64,000 bases of DNA. Origin: Magnaporthiopsis rhizophila. Its lineage: Eukaryota; Ascomycota; Sordariomycetes; Magnaporthales; Magnaporthaceae. Both the position numbers and the translations under genes were made by a program. The notes beneath the pieces were generated by a model. It made no database searches, had not been told where the DNA came from, and worked only from the letters and a program-made list of their open reading frames with translations. Shown here one piece after another: positions 11,786 through 22,692 of the stretch. Each line of letters opens with the position of its first letter. The stretch's first letter is position 1. The DNA is taken from assembly GCA_003049465.1 (NCBI GenBank), contig PYSS01000154.1, forward strand, positions 1 through 64,000, given 5' to 3'.

Positions 11786-14056
11786 GTGATGTCGTGTTTT
11801 CGTTCTGCGTGGCGTGCGGAAGAACCGTCTCGACTGCCAGTCGGCAAGACGGACCGTGGTGAGCGTCTTCGATCGAATCAAGGTTCAGGTGTTTCAATGC
11901 GTTGTGCAGGAACATGATGGTCTGGGGAAGGAGAGCGGGGCCTCTCAGGACAGGCGTCTGGTGGGTCGAGATAAGGCCAGGCCCGCCCAGGCTGAACAGC
12001 GGGGCCCCAATATGAATTGAGGCCCACGGCGGCAGAGGACGATAATTGATGCAATACATCACGCAAGCGAACGGCAGGTAATCAAAGTCTGCCGCTCGTC
12101 AGCGCCAATATCGGTCACCGAGCCCTAGGCCTGCCGTCGACGTTGCTGTCGTGGAACAGTGAGGGGGAAACGGCGGACGACGTACCCTTGATCGTTCTTT
12201 CGTTCTCTTGCTCTGCGGGGTCGGAAGTTTAGCCGACGATGCCGGGACCCAGCCTGCAAATTCAGGTACCTGACTCCTGCCAAGGCTCTGTCGATCATCA
12301 CCGTCCGGCGGTCACCCAGCAAGCGATGGCGTGGGAAACGTGCGGCTTGGCTTGTATGACCTACCTTGGCGTGCAGATGATTGAATCAGCAGGGCCGAGA
12401 GGCGTTGCAAGTGCCGGGAAAGCAGAAAACGGCCCGGATGCATGAAAAAAGGGGGCCAGCGGCAGCATTGAGATGCAAAACTCCCGATGTTATTTTGGGA
12501 TAAACCGCCGGGCTGGCCTGGCTGTATTGCTACCTCACTCGTTGAGCTTCATTCAATCTTGTGGATCCTGATGGGGCACAGACTTTGGGAGGCAACGTCG
12601 TCCCAGTCGAGCTTCCTCTAACGGGCGGGCTCTCTCTGTCTGTCCGTCTATCTATCGAATTGCGACTGGACAGAATGTTCACGCCAAGCGCTCGCATTCT
12701 ACCTGGCCGCCTACCCGACCGTCAGCTCGAGGGACTTTACAGAAGCCAAGACAGGCACAGGCACAGGTGCAAGGATCAGGTCTCTTATTCCCCGGCTACC
12801 CCAACCGGCCAATCAAGGTCCGGCATTCCTTATCTTTACACACCCGTCTTACTACTGGGCATCTATTGGCGAGGAACGACATCGCGCCTCATTCATGCTT
12901 TTCGGGAAATGCTTGCGTTATTGTATCGCCGACACCAAAGTCACCCGCCCCATCAAATCCAGGACGCTCCCCCGCCTCCGCGCTTCCTCCCTCAACGGCG
13001 CCGAGTGTTCCACCGAAACAATGGGGCCGAGAGGATGGTGATACCCCGCGGACGAGGTCCCCCCAGCTAGCTGCTGGCTCCTACGTCCAAGTCAAGCCTT
13101 TGCATGCAAGCAAGCAACCTGCTTGACACGGGTCAATACATACATGCCCCCAAAGGCCTTTCCCTACACTCATAGGGCACAGCTGGGTCATGGGAATTAA
13201 AACTATAATAAATAATATTTTAAATCACCGCATCCGCCGCCCCCATCCAACCCAACGTCGCATCTCGGGCGAGAGCTGGGAAACCGTATTCGCTCTGCGG
13301 CTGCTCCTGCCCTCCTTCGGAATACCACGCTGTGTTGTACTGTAGTACCGTTCCTTTGCTGCGCCTAGCTTCCATCTCTGTTTTATTGGCCACCGTCTTC
13401 CCCGCCGTCAGCCACTTTTTCTTCTTTTCTTTTTTTCCTTGGGTTACATGGTTGCTTTTCAAAACTCCTTGGTCCTTTTATCTCTCCCCTGGTCCAGACG
13501 TTCTATGGTTGCGCCGTGATTCCCTGTCTTGCCCTCAACCAACAGACCAGGCCCCTTGATTGGCCACCGCCACTGTGCCCTCTGCAGACAACCTTTGCTA
13601 AAAGCCGACAGGGCCCTTGTCCTTAGGTCCCGCACCCCATCGTCACGCCAGAACACAAAACGCCAGCCACAAGCCGAGGCTAGGCTACTTAGAGTGTTAG
13701 CTGCGCGGGTTTCTTCGCCTTTCGAATCATCATCCCAACGCATTTCTCCGCGGATTCGAGTGCGCCAAGTTCCAGGGTTGTGGTCTATCTAGCCTGCGAG
13801 CTGATATCTTTTGTTTTCTTTCTCGATTTTCTTTTTATACTTCGGGAGGCCGGCCACGCCCCGCGTTTGGTCTGTTGCAGAACCGTCAGCAGAGCTGGTC
13901 GACAGAGTGAAAAAACCACCGACGCCCCTGCTTATTCTGCTGCTACCGTGGCGGCTTACCATTAGCCCGTGCACATCACCGACGCAGCCTAGCGTCCGAC
14001 CGCCAAAGACCGCTACACCCGCTCGCGCTTGCGCCAGGCGCGGCACACTGCCCACC

Positions 14057-16113
14057 ATGGTTACCGTCGACGGAGTTGACCTCGATGCTCAGTACATCAT
14101 CAAAGTACCGTACAATGGCACGGTACCTACCGGAGGGGATCCCCTCCAAAATAACCTCAATATCTTCTATGAGGTAGGTCCAATGGGTTCCCCTCGGGCA
14201 CGATTGACTTCGGGAGTGGTGCCCTTGAGCTGCCTCGACAGGCCACAGCGTTACGTATAAACTCTGTACATCGCAACGGCCAGTACCTAACACGCATCTT
14301 CTTTTCGTCTTGATAGACCGGCGACATTGCCTGGATGATAACCTCGACAATGCTTGTCCTGCTTATGATTCCAGGAGTCGGGTACGTGCAGAAATCCCAA
14401 GCCGGCAGCCTCGTCCACCCCCCTGGCTCCCGAGGCAGATGTCAGCACTAACACGACGCGCGCTTCTATGTGTGGGACAGATTCTTCTACTCGGGTCTTG
14501 CGCGCCGAAAGTCCGCCTTGTCTCTGATATGGCTCTCCGTCATGTCGGCGGCAGTGAGTAAGTGTCTATCAAAAAACTCCCAGCTTGCCTATAAATCAAC
14601 GGCACGTCCCAAACACGCCAGCTAACGCAGTAGCGCAGCGTCTTTCCAATGGTTCTTTTGGGGATACTCGCTCACCTTTAGTCGCACGGGTGGACCCTTC
14701 ATCGGCACTCTGGAGAACTTCGGCTTCAAAGACGTGCTCGCCCATCCCTCGGTCGGTTCGCCCCGCATCCCGGACCTGCTCTTCGCGCTCTACCAGGGCA
14801 TGTTCTCGGCCATCACCGTGGCCCTGGCGACGGGTGCCGTTGCCGAGCGCGGCCGGATGCTCCCCTGCGTCATCTTCATGTTCATCTGGGCAACCGTCGT
14901 CTACGATCCGATCGCCCGCTGGACCTGGAGCCCCCTGGGATGGAGCTACCTGATGGGCGGCCTCGACTTCGCCGGGGGCTCGCCGGTCCACATCACCTCG
15001 GGCGCCGCCGCCCTCGCGTACTCGATGATGCTGGGCAAGAGGAGAGGCCACGGCACGCACGAGCTGAACTACCGTCCACACAGTGTTAGTCCATGGAACC
15101 CAGTCTGTTCGGAAACAAAGGTTCTTCAGCTGACAGAAAACGGGGCAAATAGGTATCCCACATTGTCATTGGGACCGTATTCCTTTGGGTGGGCTGGTTC
15201 GGCTTCAACGCCGGCTCCGCCCTGTCGGCCAACATGCGTGCCATCCTGGCCGCCACGGTCACCAACCTGTCGGCCTGCCTCGGCGGCATCACATGGTGTG
15301 TTCTGGACTACAGGCTGGAGAAGAAGTGGTCGACCGTCGGCTTCTGCTCCGGGGTCGTGGCCGGGCTCGTGTCCATCACGCCCGGATCGGGCTACGTGCC
15401 CGTCTGGGCGGCCGTCCCGTACGGAGTGCTCGGGGCCGCCTTCGCCAACTACGCCACCAAGCTCAAGTTCCTCCTGCGCATCGACGACTCGCTCGACATC
15501 TTTGCCGTGCACGGCGTGGGCGGCTTCGTCGGCAACCTCCTCACGGGGTTCTTCGCGGCCGATTACATCGCCAAACTCGACGGTGTCTCGTCGATCCCCG
15601 GCGGGTGGCTCAATCAGAACTGGATTCAGCTCGCGTACCAGCTGGCCGACTCGGTGGCCGCCGGGGGCTACTCGTTCTTGGTGACGTGCCTGATCCTGTT
15701 CTTGATGAACCTGATCCCCGGTCTGCAGCTGCGGGCAACTGAGGAGGCTGAGATTCTCGGCATAGGTACGTTTCTGCACGGCTTTTTTTTTTTTTTTCTT
15801 ATACTTGTCATCCCACTCCTAATTAACACCGCTTCTTTGCTGTAAAGACGACTGCGAGATTGGAGAGTTCGTCATGGACTTCGTCGAGGTGACGCGCGAG
15901 GTGCTCAACGACTTCGAGGCGGAAACCGTGAGCGGCAGGTACTCGGAGGCCGACGACGCCAGTCGGCGGCGCTTCAACAGCCCGGAGCAGCGCCACCACC
16001 ACGCGCCGGGTTTCGAGAAGAGCCATCAGCAGAGCAACAGCGGCGGCATACCGCTTGTGGACGCGCGAATGTTTGGCGTCCAGCCTGCGCGCTTCAACTC
16101 GCGCAACCAATGA
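14057..16113 (+). CDS. Ammonium transporter (Amt/MEP family)
   Basis: Six exons: 14057-14173, 14317-14381, 14481-14557, 14639-15084, 15153-15765 and 15848-16113. All junctions keep frame and the product is about 527 residues, the usual MEP size. It carries ammonium across the plasma membrane through a pore of 11 membrane helices. Family signatures are clear: TGDIAWMITSTMLVLLMIPG opens helix 1, then SFQWFFWGYSL, then DFAGGSPVHITSGAAAL with the first pore histidine, and FAVHGVGGFVGNLLTG with the second. The cytosolic tail starts DDCEIGEF and is hydrophilic with a His/Gln-rich part. Fungal MEP genes are usually derepressed by nitrogen limitation through GATA factors; I did not map sites. Which paralogue (Mep1/2/3 type) it is cannot be told. 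Confidence 0.93.
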
Positions 16114-16703
16114 TGCTCGTGACAGGGAGAGGAAGAGGGAGCACAAGGGTCGGTCTGGGAACTGAATATTGATTGGATCACCTGTGGAGGAAGCTTTTGT
16201 TGCTTGTATATTTACCGTGTATATCATCCACCTGTCGGTTAGTAAAGTTTTCTTTCTTGATGGCTAAAGCCTTTTAAACAGAAAAAAAAACATAAAAGAT
16301 AATAGGAATTAGGTTTTCAAGTCGCATTCACAAGGCAACCACGATGGCGTTACTTTGGTGATCTCCATTCCACGCCCTGTGGGGCGGAATTCACGCTAAG
16401 GCAAGTCATTGTTTATGCTTGTTAATGGACCCTGCTTCTCGTCTGATTTCCAGTTCGTATTGACTCAACCGTGCGCGCCTTGCTGCGGCTAGATCTAGCG
16501 TGTCTAGATCGGAGGATGACGAGTTTGCAGATCTCGTCCACCAATCAATGACGGGAGGGGTGCGTGTGTTACACTCGTGCACGGTAGATGGTAGCCTGCG
16601 TGCCTGGCGCGACTTGACTTGCTCTTCCCCGAGGCACTTCAACATCACCTCGCGACTGCTGAAACTGAGTTGCCATTGCTCTGATGCCACCACCATCGCC
16701 ATT
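16114..16703. other. Intergenic, promoter side of the polymerase gene
   Basis: Holds the 3' end of the transporter and the leader of the next gene. The polymerase frame stays open upstream of 16704 to about 16500, with another ATG at 16549, so the polymerase start is not absolutely fixed. Confidence 0.45.
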
Positions 16704-19238
16704 ATGAATTCGTGGCCGGGCTCGTCGTCTTCGTCTAGGCCCTCCTCGTCAGGCTCCTCGTCGGGATCTCTTCGTAAGAAGACGAGATTCTTTCGAAGGC
16801 TCCAGTCTCCCTTTGAGGAAGACGACGACGACCTTGACGACAAGGAGCTGGAGCTGAGGAGGCGGTCCAGGGCCTTCTTCCCTCGCCCGGGCAAGCCTGT
16901 GCAAGAGCCCGAGAGCCATTCTCCTTGCAGTCAAGAGATAGCGGTGGCTGCAACTCCCAGGGCCACCAGCCCAGCCAGCTCGGAAGTTATCAAAGGCACT
17001 CCGCTGCACACATTCGATCCTCGTCGGAGAACCGCCTCGGCCGACACCAGCACATCCTTCGTCGAAGAGACCCCTCCTCCGCCTGCTGATGCGCCCGCTG
17101 CTCGACGCGTACCAGCACCCACGAGCACCGCGAAGCTTATGCTGCGCCGCAGCACTACGGCCCCGCCCCAGGCAACGGCTGCAGCCCCTACTACTGCGCG
17201 TGTTGTCCGGAGCGTCTCGGCGCACTCGCAGTCTGTCGCAGAACTCGGGAAGAAGCGAAAGCGGACAGCGACCGCTCGAGGCGGCGAGGAGCTGGCGCCT
17301 GAGGAGAGGCGCATCTTCCGGGACCTCGCCTTCTTCTACATCCCTGACAGCAACATCGCCCCGGCTAGACGCATCCGCATGGCCAAGGCCCAAAAGTACG
17401 GTGTCCGCCGTGTGCACTCCGCTGCAGAGGCCACCCATGTCATCGTCGACAAGGAGCTGGAGTACAAAGATATAGAGCCCTTGGTTGGCGCTTTCCTCGC
17501 TCCCGGCGCCGCAAACGCCTTGGTGATCGTCAACGAAACATTCCCTGGCGACTGTCTCCAGTTTGGGGTTCTGCTTAACCCGTTCCAGTACAAGTATCTC
17601 ATAAAAGGCTGCCCTCGGGCCACGGTCCAGCCGGCTTCTTCTACGGGTGCTTCACCACAGGAATCGCCGTCCAGCTCACAGCACTCCTTGAAGCTTAAGC
17701 CTCCTGCCCCAAACAAGCGTTCTCGGAAGACTTATCGACGCTCCAGCACCCCTCCTCGAGAGGAACCGGCGGCGGCGAGTCCAACGCACGACGACGACCT
17801 AGCCAAGACTTCGGAGGAGGAGGATGTTATAATTCCTTCTTCGCGGGAAATTCCCGAGTACGAGAACAACACTGCGAGCTTCCAGCATGACAAGGCACAA
17901 GAAGCCAAGACCTGGAGTCGGGAGAATGAACCCAAGGATGAACTTAGCAACTACATCGAGATGATGGCGCGGTACAAGGATCTCCCTCTCGACTCCCAAG
18001 AGGACGAAGACGATGTGTTTCCGGCGAGGGATTCCGAACCGGCCACGCCGGACAGGGAGGGAAGCGAGGACGGCAACGGGTCGGAAGATGAGCGCAGCAA
18101 CCACAAGACCCGCGGCGGCCGGAAGGCGACGGCAACGTGGGAGGACGGATTCGCCTGCAACCACGGCGGCACCGAAGGCAGCAAGACCGCCTCGGTCGCG
18201 GCGAACCCTAACGCGCGCACCATCGAGGTGCTCCAGAGCATGTGCGACTTTTACGAGCGCACCAACGACCACTGGCGCACGACGGCGTACCGCAAGGTCA
18301 TCGGGACGCTGCGGCGCACGACGGTTCGCCGGATCACGACCGAGTCGGAAGCGGCGCGGCTGCCGGGCGTCGGGCCGCGACTGGCGAGCAAGATCGAGGA
18401 GATCGCGACGACGGACCGGCTGCGCAGGCTCGAGAACGCGCGCGCCGAGCCGCTCGACGCCGTCCTCCAGACCTTCTTGGGCGTCTACGGCGCCGGGCTC
18501 ACGCAGGCGCACAAGTGGATCTTCCAGGGCTTCCGCACGCTTGACGACCTGACCTCGCGCGCGAGGCTGACTCCGGCCCAGCGCATGGGCGTCGAGCGCT
18601 ACGCCGACCTCAACTCGCGCATCCCGCGCGTCGAGGTCGAGGCCCTCGGCGACCTCGTTCGTCGCGAGGCCGCGCTCGTCGACCCGGACGTGCGCCTGCT
18701 CATCGGGGGCAGCTACCGACGCGGCGCCGACAGCTGCGGCGACGTCGACTTTATCGTCACCAAGACGGGTACCGTCTACACCGACGACCTGGTCCCCTTT
18801 CTCGACGCGCTGATCACCCGTCTGACCGAGGCTGGCGTCGTGGTCGCGACGGTCGCGGCGCTGCGGACGGACCGGCCAGGAGGGAGCAAGTGGCACGGCT
18901 GCTGCGTGCTGCCGCAGGCGGACCCTAACAATCCTGATAACGAGCCGCCGCCGCCGCCGCCGGTCTGGCGCCGCGTCGACTTCCTCCTCGTCCCCGAGAC
19001 CGAGTACGGCGCCGCACTGATTTACTTCACGGGCAACGACATCTTCAACCGCAGCATGAGGCTGCTGGCGTCCAAGAAGGGCATGCGCCTCAACCAGCGC
19101 GGTCTGTACCGGAACGTGCTGCGCGGTCCGAACCGTGCCAAGATCACGACCGAGGAGCTGGTTGAGGGGAGGGATGAGAGGAGGATATTCGAGATTCTGG
19201 GGGTCAAGTGGCGAGAGCCTTGGGAACGGTGGTGCTGA
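16704..19238 (+). CDS. POL4: Family-X DNA polymerase (Pol4, pol lambda/mu-like)
   Basis: Single exon, about 844 residues from the ATG at 16704. Family-X polymerases fill short gaps in base-excision repair and end joining in the nucleus. Domains in order: Ser-rich basic N-terminus; a BRCT-like domain at about residues 203-306 (RIFRDLAFFYIPDS, THVIVDKEL); an acidic, poorly conserved linker of about 190 residues; and the 8-kDa DNA-binding domain from about 503 (NARTIEVLQSMCDFYERTND) with helix-hairpin-helix LPGVGPRLASKIEEI. The palm follows, with GGSYRRGADSCGDVDFIVT at about 668-685 giving two catalytic aspartates and RRVDFLLVP near 757 giving the third. The C-terminal thumb has YFTGNDIFNRSMRLLA. 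The start at 16704 (MNSWPGSSSS) is preferred because upstream residues look non-coding; 16549 is the alternative. Confidence 0.93.
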   Translation: MNSWPGSSSSSRPSSSGSSSGSLRKKTRFFRRLQSPFEEDDDDLDDKELELRRRSRAFFPRPGKPVQEPESHSPCSQEIAVAATPRATSPASSEVIKGTPLHTFDPRRRTASADTSTSFVEETPPPPADAPAARRVPAPTSTAKLMLRRSTTAPPQATAAAPTTARVVRSVSAHSQSVAELGKKRKRTATARGGEELAPEERRIFRDLAFFYIPDSNIAPARRIRMAKAQKYGVRRVHSAAEATHVIVDKELEYKDIEPLVGAFLAPGAANALVIVNETFPGDCLQFGVLLNPFQYKYLIKGCPRATVQPASSTGASPQESPSSSQHSLKLKPPAPNKRSRKTYRRSSTPPREEPAAASPTHDDDLAKTSEEEDVIIPSSREIPEYENNTASFQHDKAQEAKTWSRENEPKDELSNYIEMMARYKDLPLDSQEDEDDVFPARDSEPATPDREGSEDGNGSEDERSNHKTRGGRKATATWEDGFACNHGGTEGSKTASVAANPNARTIEVLQSMCDFYERTNDHWRTTAYRKVIGTLRRTTVRRITTESEAARLPGVGPRLASKIEEIATTDRLRRLENARAEPLDAVLQTFLGVYGAGLTQAHKWIFQGFRTLDDLTSRARLTPAQRMGVERYADLNSRIPRVEVEALGDLVRREAALVDPDVRLLIGGSYRRGADSCGDVDFIVTKTGTVYTDDLVPFLDALITRLTEAGVVVATVAALRTDRPGGSKWHGCCVLPQADPNNPDNEPPPPPPVWRRVDFLLVPETEYGAALIYFTGNDIFNRSMRLLASKKGMRLNQRGLYRNVLRGPNRAKITTEELVEGRDERRIFEILGVKWREPWERWC

Positions 19239-19915
19239 GTTTTTTTTTTCTTCCTTATGACGATTTATGCGTTCATGCCCCCTTTTTGCTTGTCAATGGT
19301 CAGCCAGGAATGCCTACTAAGGCTTGTATAGAGGCAGGATATCTGGCGTGGGTTTTTGGTGCTCTGGTCGTTCTTCTTTTGAATCCCCTCTCATTCGGTA
19401 GAGGCCCATCTGCCCAAGTACCTACTTGGTACCTACTTGGGGTATATACCTCAGTTGTATGTATACAGATAGCCTCACCACGAACTCTTCGAGCCGGTGG
19501 CTTGCTCCCCGATATGGAATGGTGCGCGTGTAAAACCCTTACCCTTAGCCTCTTCCCCGCAGCTTGAGGGTCAGGGTCCAGAGCCGCTCCAGTGTTTGCC
19601 CCGCAGTGCGGGCGCGCTTCTTTGGGTAAAAAAAAAAAAAAAAAAAAAATCGAATCGCGGCTCGACCTGATCCCACCCAACCAACTTCAACCTCATACTA
19701 CCCTTTTGCGGTGTGGAAATTTTCGCGTTTTCTTTCTTTCTTTGTTCCTCTTTGTTCCTCTCTCCTCCTCCTGTCGCCTCGTCCCGTCCTGCCGGACGAG
19801 CCCAGTAACTCGGCCCATCCTCTTTCTCGCGTCCTTCTTTGTGCCGCCACCTTTGATCTGCCCCGCTCCGCTCGCCCAAAGAAGCGACCATCACCCCTCC
19901 CTCAGCCACGCCACC
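19239..19915. other. Intergenic, promoter of the methyltransferase gene
   Basis: Contains an ACCTA-rich palindromic patch (about 19416-19446), an A(22) tract (19628-19649) and a long CT-rich leader just before the start codon, a typical fungal promoter architecture. Confidence 0.5.
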
Positions 19916-21592
19916 ATGTCCGCCGACGCCATGGACGTCGAGACGGCTGAGCGTCAGCTCAAGTCGATGGACCACTCGGAGCAGCACTACTTTAATAGGT
20001 GAGCCTGCTCTTCATCTTCCTTTCCGCCCTTGGCGCTGCCTCGTCTCCGTATCCTGCAGATTCTTCGCGGGAGCTTTGTATATACACCCATATCTACACA
20101 TAAATCCACACCCACCCGTGCTGGGTGGCTTTTTCACAGCTTGGTAAAGATCAGATGGTCTAACATTCGCGTTCCGTATTCAGCTACAACCACCATGGTA
20201 CCGATCCCTAGCCCACCTTCCACAGCCGACGCCTTCCGCCGCCCACCCGTGCGCGAGATGGATATATGTGTTTTTCTTCCCTCTACTGCCGCCACGCGGG
20301 CGCTAGATCTGCGCCCGGCTCGGGCGCACATGCTCTGTGGAACCAGACTCTCCTGCTAACCAGAAGCTCGTAACTCGTCCGCCGCGCAGGAATCCATGAG
20401 GAGATGCTGGTTCGTTCCCCATGTTCCCTCCCAGCATACTCCGATCACATGTGTCTATGACAAGCTCATTGACTGACCGGCTATGTGGCTTTTCTCACTC
20501 TGCAGAAGGACGAAATCCGGACACGGTCGTACATGAACGCCATTGTCCAGAACAAGCACCTTTTCAAGGACAAGGTTGTGCTCGATGTTGGTTGCGGGAC
20601 CGCCATCCTGTCCATGTAAGATGAAAAACCTGCCGATGGTGGCCCGGGCTCCGTGACGCACAGGAGACGCAAGAGAGCGCACTTAGCTTACACGGCGGGG
20701 ATGGGGTACAGGTTCGCAGTAAAAGCTGGCGCCAAGCACGTCATCGGAGTGGACATGTCGACCATCATCTTCAAGGCGCGCGAGATCGTCAAGGTCAACG
20801 GGATGGCGGACAAGATCACCCTGATCCAGGGAAAAATGGAGGAGATTGAGATGCCCTTCCCCAAGGTCGACATCATCATCTCGGAGTGGATGGGCTATTT
20901 TCTGCTCTACGAAAGCATGCTGGACACGGTCCTGTACGCACGCGACAAGTACCTGAACAAGGACGGCCTCATCTTTCCCGACAGGGCCATCATCTTTTGC
21001 GCCGGCATCGAGGACGGCGATTACAAGGATGAGAAGATTGGGTGTAAGTCATTCCTCATGAAGGTGAAACAAGAGAGAAAAAGAATCACCATTTGACTGA
21101 CTCCACACAACAGTCTGGGACAACGTCTATGGCTTCGACTACTCGCCACTCAAAGAGACTGCACTCTCAGAGCCACTGGTCGACACTGTCGAGCTTAAGG
21201 CGGTTGTGACGGAACCGACCGGCGTCCTGACCCTGGACCTGTACAAGTGCACCACAGCCGACCTGGCCTTTAGCATACCATTCCAGCTCAAGAGCCGCCG
21301 CGACGACTTCATCCACGCGCTGGTTTCGTGGTTCGACATTGAGTTCACGGCCTGCCACAAGCCCATCCGCTTCTCTACCGGCCCTCACACCAAGTACACC
21401 CACTGGAAGCAGACCGTCTTCTACCTTAAGGACGTCTTGACGGTCCAGCAGGACGAGGAAGTGCAGTGCAATCTGAACGTCAGGCCCAACGACAAGAACC
21501 GCCGCGACCTTGACATCAAGCTCGACTACCGCCTCGAGACCATGGACCCCAAGCGCGCCGCCCAGGGCTCCTGCACCTACAAGATGTGCTGA
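19916..21592 (+). CDS. HMT1: Protein arginine N-methyltransferase 1 (PRMT1/Hmt1 type)
   Basis: Six exons: 19916-19998, 20184-20197, 20390-20409, 20506-20615, 20712-21043 and 21114-21592; about 345 residues. Exons 2 and 3 are only 14 and 20 bases. Together they rebuild the conserved SYNHHGIHEEML, which supports the model strongly. PRMT1 transfers methyl groups from S-adenosylmethionine to arginines of RNA-binding proteins and histone H4. Motifs: VVLDVGCGTAILSM (SAM-binding motif I), HVIGVDMS, SEWMGYFLLYESML (double-E catalytic loop), FPDRAIIF and the THW loop (KYTHWKQTVFYL). Motif I has Ala where PRMT1 normally has Gly (GCGTG). This is tolerated in other class-I methyltransferases but unusual in this family. 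Confidence 0.95.
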
Positions 21593-22692
21593 GCGGTCAT
21601 ATCATCGGCACCCCGTCGTTGGGGTGTGTCGGCCGGTGCATCTTCGGCATGCGCCCGGCCGGAAAATATAGCTGCAACGCTGCTTGAGAGAGAAGGGCTG
21701 GTGTTCCAAGCCGGCGCTTGAGCCGCCTCTCGTGAGACGGCAGCAACCCTCACCCGAAGTTTGCTCGAGAGGGAGGGTATTGTTGGTGTACCGCCAACTG
21801 AGCGAGGAAAAGGAAGTTGTCCGGGCTTTTTCTTCTTTTTTTTGCCCCATGTCAGTGTGACTGGCTACTGCTTCATCGACTGCCACTAGTGTCATCACTT
21901 TTTTTCCGTCGTCATGATGCTTCGGAGTTGGGTTAGATAGGGATACCATTGCGTATTGTGGTGGCGCCGTAGAGGAGAGGCGTAGCATATGGAGTTGACG
22001 CGTTTGGAAGTCGCTAATAAGACGGTATATGTGGCAGTGGCCACGAACTTGCCCTGAAATGGCCGTCCCGAGATGGTGCATCATGGGGAATGCGTGACGT
22101 GAACTAAGTCATATGCACATGACCCAGTCGGGCCCAACCATGCTCGCTTCCACAATGATATAATCTTGGTTAGTGCCCGAGCCAGGCCCCTTCCTGTCTC
22201 CCCATGAGTTCAGGGGCTGCGGCCATGGCCGAGATAAATTGAAAAACCTAGTCTATCTTGTATTCGGAGGCGGTCATAATCATTACACCGTCTGCATCTA
22301 ACATCGTTAATCTCTATAACAATAACGGGGAGCAAAGTAGAAGTAGAATAACTTTTCTCCTTATCGTCCCTCTCGAGCCCTTGGCGTCACATATCCGGTC
22401 CGGCCTGGCCGAATTTCGGGCTTCCCCTCCAGAGGACTTTCCAGATCACTTCAGCAGAACGCACTCGTTGATATTTCCTTTTGAGAGTGTTGATATACTC
22501 CTCTTTCTCCTTTCTTTTTCTTTCATGTTTCCTTTCTTTTTCTCTCGTTTCATTTCTTGGCATGTCCTGCTTGCATGCAATGCTTCCCAGAGTACGGGAT
22601 TAGGGGTCGTCCGGGGCCGGGTCATAGATGTTTGGTTGCAAAATGACCCGACTCTGGCCTACCGTGTATCTTCCCCCTCGGGTCGCCACGTT
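21593..22692. other. Intergenic between convergent genes
   Basis: Separates the 3' ends of the methyltransferase (plus) and the mutase (minus). Open frames here are low-complexity or antisense; nothing recognised. Confidence 0.5.

Larger units (their letters stand above)
10041..14056. other. Gene-poor stretch
   Basis: No gene can be supported. A minus-strand frame at 10325-10567 (containing WCGNVYIGGFESRLVDEDTG) is somewhat protein-like but isolated and unrecognised. The stretch 11030-11790 holds degenerate inverted repeats (listed separately). From 12500 onward the DNA is pyrimidine-rich and probably includes the promoter and leader of the ammonium transporter. Confidence 0.45.

Noticed and set aside
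17799..18896. 365-codon minus-strand frame
   Set aside because: Antisense shadow of the GC-rich family-X polymerase gene.
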